Of a stretch of 64,000 nt of DNA, positions 50,864 to 58,804 are shown piece after piece. Where the stretch lies: contig CAUDCW010000001.1 of assembly GCA_958448165.1 (NCBI GenBank), positions 124,001-188,000 on the forward strand, written 5' to 3'. The stretch comes from an uncultured Oscillospiraceae bacterium. Its GTDB lineage: Bacteria > Bacillota > Clostridia > Oscillospirales > Acutalibacteraceae. A program made the translations under genes and the position numbers. A model generated the notes under the pieces. It was not told where the DNA came from and ran no database searches. It worked only from the letters and a program-made list of their open reading frames with translations. Position 1 is the first letter of the stretch, and each line of letters begins with the position of its first letter.

Positions 50864-53050
50864 ATGTTTGAAAACTATAAGGTTTTTAAAACTGATTTTG
50901 CCGGACGTCCGCTCGTTGTAGAAACCGGCAAAATCGCACAGCTTGCCAACGGCAGCTGTCTTATCCGTTACGGCGAAACAGTTGTAAATGTCGCCGTTAC
51001 AGCATCAGAAAAGCCGCGTGACGGCATCGACTTTTTCCCGCTTTCGGTTGACTTTGAAGAAAAGCTCTATTCAGTCGGCAAAATTCCAGGCTCTTTCCTT
51101 AAGAGAGAGGGCAGACCGTCCGACAAGGCTATTCTTGTTTCCCGTGTTATTGACCGCCCGATTCGTCCTCTCTTCCCCAAGGATATGAGAAACGACTGCT
51201 CGGTTGTCTGCACGGTTATGTCTGTTGACCCGGACTGCTCACCCGAAATTGCCGCAATGGTCGGCACATCAATTGCGCTGAGCATTTCCGATATTCCGTG
51301 GAATGGCCCGATTTCGGGCGTAAGCGTTGGTCTTGTTGACGGCGAATATGTAATCAACCCGACCTCCGCTGAGAAAGAAAAATCAGAAATGGCTGTTACC
51401 GTTGCATCAACCGACAGCCGCATTGCTATGATTGAGGCAGGCGCAAACGGCGTTAGCGACGAAGTAATGTTTAACGGCATTATGGCAGGTCACGAGGCTA
51501 ACCAGCATATCATCGAGTTCATCAAAGGTATTCAGGCTGAAATCGGCAAGCCGAAGTTCACCTATCCGAGCAACGAGCCTGACCACGATATGTTTGAGGC
51601 TATCAAGGAATATGCTATTGAGGATATCAAGGTTGCTCTTGACACAGACGACAAAAAGGTTCGTGACGCAAGACTTTCACCGATATACGAGGACGTTCAC
51701 GCCAAGTTTGACGAGATTTATCCGGACAGTGAGGCTAAGATTGACGAGTGCCTTTACAAAACACAGAAGTTTGTTGTTCGCCGCTGGCTGCTGGATGAGC
51801 AGAAGCGTGTTGACGGCAGAGGTATGAACGAAATCCGTCCTCTTGCCGCTGAAACATCTATTCTTCCGAGAACTCACGGTTCAGGTCTTTTCACAAGAGG
51901 TCAGACACAGGTTCTCTCTGTTGCAACTCTCGGTCCGATAAGCGACCAGCAGCTTCTCGACGGCATTGACGAGGAGGAAACAAAGCGCTATATGCACCAC
52001 TACAACTTCCCGTCATACTCAGTAGGCGAAACTCGCCCGAGCAGAGGTCCGGGCAGACGTGAAATCGGTCACGGCGCACTTGCAGAAAGAGCACTTGTTC
52101 CCGTTATTCCGTCTGTTGAGGAATTCCCGTATGCTATCAGAGTTGTATCAGAGGTTGTTTCCTCCAACGGCTCAACCTCACAGGGCTCAATCTGCGGCTC
52201 TACACTTGCTCTTATGGATGCAGGCGTGCCGATTAAAGCGCCTGTTGCAGGTATCTCCTGCGGTCTTATCACAGAGGGCGAACGCTGGATGACAATGGTT
52301 GACATTCAGGGGCTTGAGGACTTCTTCGGCGATATGGACTTCAAGGTTGCAGGTACTCATGAGGGCATCACGGCAATCCAGATGGACTTAAAGATAAACG
52401 GTCTTACACCTGAAATGGTAAAAGAGGCTCTTGAAAAGACACACAAGGCAAGAATCTATATTCTTGATGAAATAATGCTCAAGGCTATTCCCGAGCCGAG
52501 AGAGGAGCTTTCAAAGTATGCCCCGAAAATGCTCTCAACCCTTATCCCTGTTGACAAAATCAGCGAGGTTATCGGCAAGAGTGGCAAGGTTATCAAGGAA
52601 ATCCAGGCTGAGTGCGAGGTTAAGGTTGACATCGAAGAGGACGGCCATGTATTCATCAGCGGTCTTGACCGTGAAAACTGTCAGCGAGCTCTTGATATTA
52701 TTGATACAATCGCAAAGGATCCCGAGCCGGGCGCAATCTTCAAGGGCAAGGTAACAAGACTTATGGACTTCGGCGCATTTGTTGAAATCGCTCCGGGCAA
52801 AGAGGGCTTGTGCCACATTTCTCAGCTTGACGTCAAGAGGACAGAAAAGGTTACCGACGTTGTAAACGTAGGCGACATCATTATGGTTAAGGTTCTCGAA
52901 ATTGACGACAAGGGCAGACTCAATCTTTCAAGAAGAGAAGCTCTCATTGAGGTTGAGGGTATGACCCCGGAAAACGACGTTGAGCCAAGACGTCCGCAAG
53001 GTGACAGAAGAAACAACCACAGAAGCAACGGCAGAAACAACAGAAATTAA
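50864..53050 (+). CDS. pnp: Polyribonucleotide nucleotidyltransferase (PNPase)
   Basis: 728 residues from ATG at 50864 (CAGGAGGAA upstream); the frame extends upstream without RBS. Two RNase PH domains (about 1-230 and 310-550; EVVSSNGSTSQGSICGSTLALMDAGVP is the active-site core of the second), an alpha-helical linker, a KH domain (VDKISEVIGKSGKVIKEI) and an S1 domain (FKGKVTRLMDFGAFVEIAPGKEGLCHISQL). The Arg/Asn-rich end (RRNNHRSNGRNNRN) is an RNA-binding type tail. It degrades RNA phosphorolytically from the 3' end. Full length, with a terminator right after. Confidence 0.98.
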   Translation: MFENYKVFKTDFAGRPLVVETGKIAQLANGSCLIRYGETVVNVAVTASEKPRDGIDFFPLSVDFEEKLYSVGKIPGSFLKREGRPSDKAILVSRVIDRPIRPLFPKDMRNDCSVVCTVMSVDPDCSPEIAAMVGTSIALSISDIPWNGPISGVSVGLVDGEYVINPTSAEKEKSEMAVTVASTDSRIAMIEAGANGVSDEVMFNGIMAGHEANQHIIEFIKGIQAEIGKPKFTYPSNEPDHDMFEAIKEYAIEDIKVALDTDDKKVRDARLSPIYEDVHAKFDEIYPDSEAKIDECLYKTQKFVVRRWLLDEQKRVDGRGMNEIRPLAAETSILPRTHGSGLFTRGQTQVLSVATLGPISDQQLLDGIDEEETKRYMHHYNFPSYSVGETRPSRGPGRREIGHGALAERALVPVIPSVEEFPYAIRVVSEVVSSNGSTSQGSICGSTLALMDAGVPIKAPVAGISCGLITEGERWMTMVDIQGLEDFFGDMDFKVAGTHEGITAIQMDLKINGLTPEMVKEALEKTHKARIYILDEIMLKAIPEPREELSKYAPKMLSTLIPVDKISEVIGKSGKVIKEIQAECEVKVDIEEDGHVFISGLDRENCQRALDIIDTIAKDPEPGAIFKGKVTRLMDFGAFVEIAPGKEGLCHISQLDVKRTEKVTDVVNVGDIIMVKVLEIDDKGRLNLSRREALIEVEGMTPENDVEPRRPQGDRRNNHRSNGRNNRN

Positions 53051-53065
53051 TAACCGTATAAATCA

Positions 53066-53090
53066 AGGGCTGCACTCGCAGCCCTTTTTG
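53066..53090 (+). terminator. Terminator of pnp
   Basis: AGGGCTGC/GCAGCCCT stem with a four-base loop and a TTTTTG tail. Confidence 0.9.
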
Positions 53091-53180
53091 TTTAGCGCCC
53101 AAACGAAGATATCAGTGAGAAACGAACCGGTTGTCGCCGCAAGCGGCTCTTTGAATTAAGAAAAGTCAGACAGTATCCTC

Positions 53181-53322
53181 GCCTCCCTCTGATGAGGGAG
53201 GTGTCACGCTGTGCGTGACGGAAGGAGAGAAGTTCGAACCGATGAATGTCCGGAATAGTTTCAGCACAGCGAACTCTCTCCCTCAGTCGGCTTCGCCGAC
53301 AGCTCCCTCATCAGATGGAGCC
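53181..53322. repeat. Element with 48-50 bp inverted arms
   Basis: Left arm starts GCCTCCCTCTGATGAGGGAG, and the right arm is its near inverse (ends CCCTCATCAGATGGAGCC). Each arm carries its own small hairpin (CACGC-GCGTG; CGGC-GCCG). The two are separated by about 44 bp. The 273-bp gap 53,092-53,364 holds this element, a GCCGCAAGCGGCTC fragment (53131-53160) and no gene. Confidence 0.7.
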
Positions 53323-53364
53323 AAGAACTTGTTACAAAATTCATCTATTCTCAAAACTAAAAAC

Positions 53365-54726
53365 TCAAAACTCTGTTACCGCTTTCAGCTTCTTCACCGT
53401 AAAAGGCTTTCGCCTGTTGTGTGCATATATTCTTACATTACAGCTTCCGAATATTTTCTGGAACGGGTTCTGCCTTATCTCTATCGCATTTATTTTATCG
53501 TTATCAACTTTCATCTGCACAAGGCGCAAGCCGCTGTAGCTGCACGCAAGAACACAGTCATTTTCTTTTTTTATAAAGCTGTGCTCAAATGCCGCAGCAC
53601 GGAACATTGTCCACAAAAGCAAAAACGGCACAGCAACACTCATCACGACTGACACCGTAACTATTCTTCCGATTTGCTCAAAATACAGCGCACCTGCAAC
53701 GGACAGCACAAGCAGCAAAAGCGGTGCAAGCACAAACGAAAAAACACTGCGGCGTTTTGGCTTTATCACACTGACGTCATCCGGCCTTTTAATCCGTCCA
53801 CGTTCCACCCCGACAAGCTCCCGTTCAGCTCCAAGGCTTTTATTAATATGCGACAGCACAAAAAGCTTTTTTATGCCAAGCACCATACAAAGCAAGCCCT
53901 GTTCAGCCGTAAGAGCCGACATTTCCTCTTTCGGCTGAACCGTCACAACACGCCATACAACTCCCCTGCTTATCTTCAGATACACTTTATTTTGCGTTAT
54001 CTGCATTTTTATGTGCTTTAACAGCTCATATACAAACGCAAAGCCGTAACCCGCCGCAATCAGACCTGAAACATAGGCAACAGCAGGCGGCAGAAGCTTT
54101 GAAGCTAAATGCGACCACAAATTGATTCCGCCGTAAAAGCCCTCGCTAAGCCCCTCGCCGACAACGGGAGCTGTTTTTCTCAGAAACGGTATAATCAGCA
54201 GCAGTCCCGACAAAGCACTTGTGGCGTCAGCCGCAGCAACAAGCGAATGAAAAAAGCTTAATCTCTCTGTCTTTCCCTCTACGTCAAAAAGCGGCAACGA
54301 GCCGCTTTTTTTCTTTATATATTCTTCCGCAATCAGCCGATTGCCGCCTGTTCCGACACACAAGGTCTGCGCACCGAAAAATGATGTCACCGCACCCTGT
54401 CTGAGTGCCGCCGCGACAACGTGTTTTGCATAAATTATGTTTTTTCTTCGTCTGAAAACACCTTTTGACACCGTAATTCTGCCGTTGCTTACAATAATGC
54501 TTGTGCGCTTATAACGCAGATAAGCATAAAGCACAACAGCCGCCGCAAGCAATACGTTTGCACTGCTTGTTCTGAGCATTTCACCTATGTCCTGCGGTCT
54601 GAAAAGCACAAACTGCAAAATCGGTATTATCAGCAAAAAAGCATAGCTATAAAGGAACGCCGCAACGGTGACAGGATGAATTTTTATTCTTCTGCCGTGG
54701 TGCAGCGGCTTACACGGCTTGTTCAA
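53365..54726 (-). CDS. Membrane protein with bacterial PH domains (YdbT-like)
   Basis: 453 residues, multi-pass. The layout is two hydrophobic helices (about 20-70), a bPH2-type stretch (KRTSIIVSNGRITVSKGVFRRRKNIIYAKHVV), further helix pairs at about 175-230, a second PH-like stretch (KVYLKISRGVVWRVVTVQPKEEMSALT), helices near 350-400, and a third one at the end (GLRLVQMKVDNDKINAIEIRQNPFQKIFG). Triple-domain bPH2 membrane proteins of this type are encoded next to a small single-domain partner, as here. Function is unknown; Bacillus homologues protect against some antimicrobial proteins. It overlaps the partner gene by 17 bp. Confidence 0.85.
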   Translation of the reverse strand: MNKPCKPLHHGRRIKIHPVTVAAFLYSYAFLLIIPILQFVLFRPQDIGEMLRTSSANVLLAAAVVLYAYLRYKRTSIIVSNGRITVSKGVFRRRKNIIYAKHVVAAALRQGAVTSFFGAQTLCVGTGGNRLIAEEYIKKKSGSLPLFDVEGKTERLSFFHSLVAAADATSALSGLLLIIPFLRKTAPVVGEGLSEGFYGGINLWSHLASKLLPPAVAYVSGLIAAGYGFAFVYELLKHIKMQITQNKVYLKISRGVVWRVVTVQPKEEMSALTAEQGLLCMVLGIKKLFVLSHINKSLGAERELVGVERGRIKRPDDVSVIKPKRRSVFSFVLAPLLLLVLSVAGALYFEQIGRIVTVSVVMSVAVPFLLLWTMFRAAAFEHSFIKKENDCVLACSYSGLRLVQMKVDNDKINAIEIRQNPFQKIFGSCNVRIYAHNRRKPFTVKKLKAVTEF

Positions 54727-55153
54727 GCTTATTTTCCTCCGTACAGCTTATCACTGTGTCGGCGTCAGTTCTGTCCAGACCCAGAATCATCACCCTGCCG
54801 GACGATGTGTACGCCGCAACACTGCAAATGCCAAACAAACCCGAAAGCGGTGTTTTCTTCACTTCAAAGAAACGCACGGTCTTAACCGGCAGTACCGCTG
54901 TACGGGCTGTTATAACGCCCTTATTAACGATCAGGTAATTCCCGTCAAGCCGCACAGACAGCCTCTCTGCAAACCGCCATATATAAAACACGGCGGTAAA
55001 TATATAGCAAATCAGAGATAGTGCGCCGAACACGGCGGCAAAGCCGACATTTATCGCCGCAGACACTCCTGTCAAAAATGACAGTGCAACCAGAACCAAA
55101 GCCGCCTTAAGCTGCAAATACGCCGCATAATATTTAGAAGCCTTAAAAATCAT
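54710..55153 (-). CDS. Bacterial PH domain membrane protein (YdbS-like)
   Basis: 147 residues. Two membrane helices at about 17-60 (ALVLVALSFLTGVSAAINVGFAAVFGALSLICYIFTAVFYIWRF) are followed by one bPH2 domain: ERLSVRLDGNYLIVNKGVITARTAVLPVKTVRFFEVKKTPLSGLFGICSVAAYTSSGRVMI. It is the small partner of the three-domain protein encoded directly downstream (17-bp overlap), the usual YdbS-YdbT pair. Membrane location is clear; function unknown. Confidence 0.88.
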   Translation of the reverse strand: MIFKASKYYAAYLQLKAALVLVALSFLTGVSAAINVGFAAVFGALSLICYIFTAVFYIWRFAERLSVRLDGNYLIVNKGVITARTAVLPVKTVRFFEVKKTPLSGLFGICSVAAYTSSGRVMILGLDRTDADTVISCTEENKLEQAV

Positions 55154-55190
55154 CGTATCACCGATAATAGTTTGCTCAAAAAATATAAAC

Positions 55191-56063
55191 TTATTTTACC
55201 GCAAGCTCCCCTGCCGATTTAAGCAGAGCAAAAATCTCGTCCTTTTTGGCACAGGCGTCGTTATAGCCGTCCTCGTGAAGCTGCATAAGCTTATCTCTGT
55301 TCTTTTCAAAACGGCTTATCTCAATCGGCTTGCGCGGTCTTACTGCAACAAGACTGCCGTTTTTCTCCTCACGCTCGATAAGCTCAAGCGTAGAGTTGTA
55401 AACATTGTGCCTGTTTATGTTCGCCTCAACAAAGTACGGGTATTTTCTATAATTCATCTTGATTGCCCCTGCAAGCGACATCGGCTTTTTGCGGTATTCA
55501 TTGTGACGTGTGAGTACAACAAGGTTTTTGCTGTTGCCGCTTTTTATACTCTGCCTTAAGGGTATCGAGTCGGCAATTCCGCCGTCAAGATACTTTTTGC
55601 CGTCAATCTCCTTTATTCTTGAAATAAGCGGCAGGGACGACGAGGCAAGCACCTTGTCCATATCCTTGTTCAAATCCCTGACAGGCAGATATTCTGCCTT
55701 GCCTGTTTCAACATTCGTAACAACAACAATAAAGTTTGTCTGACAGCGCAAAAACGCATCGTAGTCATACAAATTCAGCTTTTTCGGTATTGTGTAATAT
55801 ACAAACTCAGCGCCGAACATATCACCTGTCTTTACAAGACTTCTGACGCTGCAATAGCGCTTATCGCCGATAAAATCAACCATAACCTTTATCGCTCTGC
55901 CTTTTTGTCCCGACAGATACGAACAGGCGTTTCCTGCTCCTGCCGAAACACCGTAGCAGTCCTTAAAATAAATATCGTTCTCGTTCAGAAAGTCAAGCAC
56001 GCCTGTTGTGTAAGCGCCTCTCATTCCGCCGCCCTCAAGCACAAGCCCTGCATCGTAGTACAT
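55191..56063 (-). CDS. Patatin-like phospholipase
   Basis: 290 residues. Conserved blocks are the oxyanion loop GLVLEGGGMRGAYTTGVLDFL, the lipase motif GVSAGAGN (catalytic Ser, G-x-S-x-G), and DGGIADSIP with the catalytic Asp. A third block, VVVTNVETGKAEYL, fits the YjjU/RssA-like subfamily. It is a probable cytoplasmic or membrane-peripheral lipid acyl hydrolase with Ser-Asp dyad. No signal peptide. It lies 37 bp upstream of the PH-domain pair in the same direction, so a common transcript is possible. Confidence 0.93.
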   Translation of the reverse strand: MYYDAGLVLEGGGMRGAYTTGVLDFLNENDIYFKDCYGVSAGAGNACSYLSGQKGRAIKVMVDFIGDKRYCSVRSLVKTGDMFGAEFVYYTIPKKLNLYDYDAFLRCQTNFIVVVTNVETGKAEYLPVRDLNKDMDKVLASSSLPLISRIKEIDGKKYLDGGIADSIPLRQSIKSGNSKNLVVLTRHNEYRKKPMSLAGAIKMNYRKYPYFVEANINRHNVYNSTLELIEREEKNGSLVAVRPRKPIEISRFEKNRDKLMQLHEDGYNDACAKKDEIFALLKSAGELAVK

Positions 56064-56121
56064 AGTATCATCTCCTGCCTACAATTATAACATTTTTTCG
56101 ACAAAGTACAATATTCGGATT

Positions 56122-56147
56122 TTAGGAAACATTGATTAAATCGTCCG
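56122..56147. mobile_element. MITE family 1 end fragment
   Basis: TTAGGAAACATTGATTAAAT followed by CG, matching one end of the family-1 element (TTAAGGAAACACTGATTAA, then ATCG). It abuts the stop codon of the beta-helix dockerin gene (56149), which suggests insertion or deletion near the gene end. Confidence 0.55.
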
Positions 56148-56148
56148 T

Positions 56149-58611
56149 TTACTGAAGCGTTTTGCCGATGCCCGATATTTCAATATCCATTCTCAGGCAA
56201 TACTTCTGCACATAAATGCTGTCGAGCAGCTTTAAACTGCCGCTTTTGTCAACATCGCCGCACTTGCGCTGATTTTCGTCAAAGCTTATCAGCGACAATA
56301 CGCATTTCTGTATTTCAATTGCGTCCCTGAGATTGACATTTCCGTCAGAATTAACATCACCGAGGATAAGCTCCGGTTCAGGTGCGTTTACCGTTACCTT
56401 GCAGGTCACTGTTTTGTTGTTATACGTTGTTGCCGTGATTGTCGCCGTGCCCGGTGCAACCGCCGTTACCAATCCGCCCGACTTCTTAACGCTCGCAACG
56501 CTCGGAGTGTCGCTTGAATAATAGATTGCATAAGAACCCTCACCGCTCGGCAGTGAGCTGTTGAGGTCAAAGGTTTCGCCGATATCAAGCGTTAGTTCCG
56601 TCGCATTGAGCGTAATTGAGGTCGGTGCTTTTTTGACGGTTATCTTACAGCTTGCACTCTTTCCGCCCACTGTAGCTTTAATTGTCGCCGCACCTGTAGC
56701 TTTTGCGGTTATTTTTCCGCTTTGCGAAACCTCTGCAACGCTTGTGTTACTGCTGCTCCAGCTTATATCTCCGCTGACATAGCTCGGCGAAATATTTACA
56801 TCTAAAGTGTATTGCTCACCCATTCCCATTGTCATTGATGTTTTGCCGAGTGACACCGATATATCAGGCGAGTCATAATTTTTGCCCACCGTCGCCTTGC
56901 TGTCTGCGCTTACGTTCACATTTTTTCCTTCACAGCCGTAAATGACATTTGACGAAACCGAGCCGGCGCTTGACGCTCCTGTTATGCTTATACCGTGATT
57001 TCTCGTTCTAATAACTGCATTATCCGTTATATCTCCCGTTACACTGCCTTTGTTGGTTATATGAATACCGTTTGAAACAGATTTCACGACAATATTGCTT
57101 CTGATTGTTCCGGCTGTCGCATTGTCAATGCTTATTCCGTAGTTTTTAGCATTTGAAACTCTGTTATTGCTTATATCTGCGGCAATGCTGCCATTATACA
57201 CATAAATTCCGTTCACACAAGCGTTTGTAATGCTGTTGCCTGTTATTGAATCTGCCTCACCCGAATAGAGGTAAATTCCGTGATATCTTGCTGTATCAAA
57301 GGTATTGTCCGAACAGCTTATCGTGTTGCAACCAACCACAGCCGACCTCGTATCCACCAGACGAACACCGTGACCCCTTGCATCAATTGTATTGTTCTTC
57401 ACTGTTACACCGCTGACATAATAATCGCCCTTGGCTATACCGCCGCTTCCGTCCGAATACTTATCATAAACCTCTGAAAGATTATATCCTATGGCTGAAA
57501 TGCCGCCACATTCGTATTTTGCATAGTTGTCCTGAACATAGCCGCACCCATTGAGTATATTATCCGAAATAAGAATATTCTGACTCAATGACTCAATATA
57601 GCCATCTGACACATGAGCCTGCGTATTGCCCTCAGCCGCCAATACACTTGCAGAGTATGTTCCCATTCCGTTGTTCATAACAGAATATACCGCTATTCCC
57701 CTTGGCGAAGTATTAACCGTGTTCCCCGTTATTTCACAGTTTATCCAGTTCATACCCTGAATGGCGACACTGCCCATATTATCAAAAGTACAATTCTTTA
57801 TCTTTACTCCGTCAAACGGTCGGTTGAGTATAGCCGTGTGAGTTCCTATCCCTCTCGGGCAATTTTCAAAGCTGCAGTTCTCGATAAGAACATTCTTCAT
57901 CGGCAGGTCCTCGGATCTGTATGTCGGAAAATGCTGCTGAACAAGAATATCCAGTTGAATCGCCTCGTATCCTTCGGTTGACCCGGTAAGAATCTGATCC
58001 GAAAAACGACAGTTCTTCACCGTAAGGCCGTCAACGCCTGCAACCTCCATTATGTGACCGTTTGTTATGTTTGAAAGAGTCTGATTGATAATAGTAATAT
58101 TTGTTGCGTGGGCTAACTTGATTATTGTATTTTTTGTTCCGCCGCCGTCAAGAACACCGCCGTCAACTGTAATATTTGTATATGCATTGTATCCGGCAGC
58201 ACCTGAATCGGCAGAATCAACCTCGCCTGTTCTTATAATATTTGCAACACTTCCGCTGTCACGCGTCAGCGTAACGCCGTTGAGCGACAGATATGTATTG
58301 CTGAAAATTCTCAGCGCTCTGCTTATAACATAGCTTCCCTTTTCAACGACTACCTTATATATATTATTTTCCGATGCATTGTCTTTTGCCTTGTAAAGCG
58401 CCGACTGAATAGCGCTTGACGCACCGTAAGCTTCAATATCCGCAGCCGAAACCTTAACCGTTGTAATCCGTGTTGTTTCCGAAGACTCAATTTCACGGGC
58501 ATATCCCGGATTCTCCAACGCTCCTGCATAAAACGACGCTGTCGGGACAACGCTTGCCGCCATCAGCACCGCCACAGCAGCAGATACACATTTTCTGAAT
58601 ATTTTTTTCAT
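56149..58611 (-). CDS. Secreted dockerin protein with parallel beta-helix and two BIG_2 domains
   Basis: 820 residues from ATG at 58611 (AAGGAG nine bases upstream). Signal peptide 1-28 (KKIFRKCVSAAVAVLMAASVVPTASF). Residues about 50-580 are a right-handed beta-helix with many NITV, IENCSF, VKNNTID and ISNNRVSNA-type turns, as in pectate-lyase-like or carbohydrate-active proteins. Two Ig-like BIG_2 domains follow (about 584-660 and 662-742, each with SWSSSNTSVAEVS- or SVASVKKSGG-type motifs). Then comes a type I dockerin (746-820, GDVNSDGNVNLRDAIEIQK and DVDKSGSLKLLDSI). The second dockerin half has LLDSI in place of LRDAI. Possibly an extracellular glycan-binding or -degrading protein attached to a scaffoldin; no catalytic residues can be assigned. 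Confidence 0.85.
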   Translation of the reverse strand: MKKIFRKCVSAAVAVLMAASVVPTASFYAGALENPGYAREIESSETTRITTVKVSAADIEAYGASSAIQSALYKAKDNASENNIYKVVVEKGSYVISRALRIFSNTYLSLNGVTLTRDSGSVANIIRTGEVDSADSGAAGYNAYTNITVDGGVLDGGGTKNTIIKLAHATNITIINQTLSNITNGHIMEVAGVDGLTVKNCRFSDQILTGSTEGYEAIQLDILVQQHFPTYRSEDLPMKNVLIENCSFENCPRGIGTHTAILNRPFDGVKIKNCTFDNMGSVAIQGMNWINCEITGNTVNTSPRGIAVYSVMNNGMGTYSASVLAAEGNTQAHVSDGYIESLSQNILISDNILNGCGYVQDNYAKYECGGISAIGYNLSEVYDKYSDGSGGIAKGDYYVSGVTVKNNTIDARGHGVRLVDTRSAVVGCNTISCSDNTFDTARYHGIYLYSGEADSITGNSITNACVNGIYVYNGSIAADISNNRVSNAKNYGISIDNATAGTIRSNIVVKSVSNGIHITNKGSVTGDITDNAVIRTRNHGISITGASSAGSVSSNVIYGCEGKNVNVSADSKATVGKNYDSPDISVSLGKTSMTMGMGEQYTLDVNISPSYVSGDISWSSSNTSVAEVSQSGKITAKATGAATIKATVGGKSASCKITVKKAPTSITLNATELTLDIGETFDLNSSLPSGEGSYAIYYSSDTPSVASVKKSGGLVTAVAPGTATITATTYNNKTVTCKVTVNAPEPELILGDVNSDGNVNLRDAIEIQKCVLSLISFDENQRKCGDVDKSGSLKLLDSIYVQKYCLRMDIEISGIGKTLQ

Positions 58612-58732
58612 ATACTTATACTCCTTATACGCTAAAAAAATTACGACCTTATTCCGAGTGAAGAGTGTATGACCCTGCACAGTATCATATCACGTCTGAA
58701 ATTATACTTGTTTTTTCATCAAAGCGCACATA

Positions 58733-58775
58733 AAAGCAAAAAGCAGAGCCTTAAAGCTCTCGCCTTTTGCTTTTA
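58733..58775 (-). terminator. Terminator of the LRR-CAP dockerin gene
   Basis: AAAAGCAAA...GAGC-CTTAAA-GCTC...TTTTGCTTTT hairpin with T-rich end on the minus strand. Confidence 0.75.
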
Positions 58776-58804
58776 TTATTATGTTGTTTATTTTTATATT
58801 GATT

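Noticed and set aside
58662..58673. GAGTGAAGAGTG copy upstream of the beta-helix gene
   Set aside because: Only 12 bp without an inverted partner; too short to call a member of the fold-back family.
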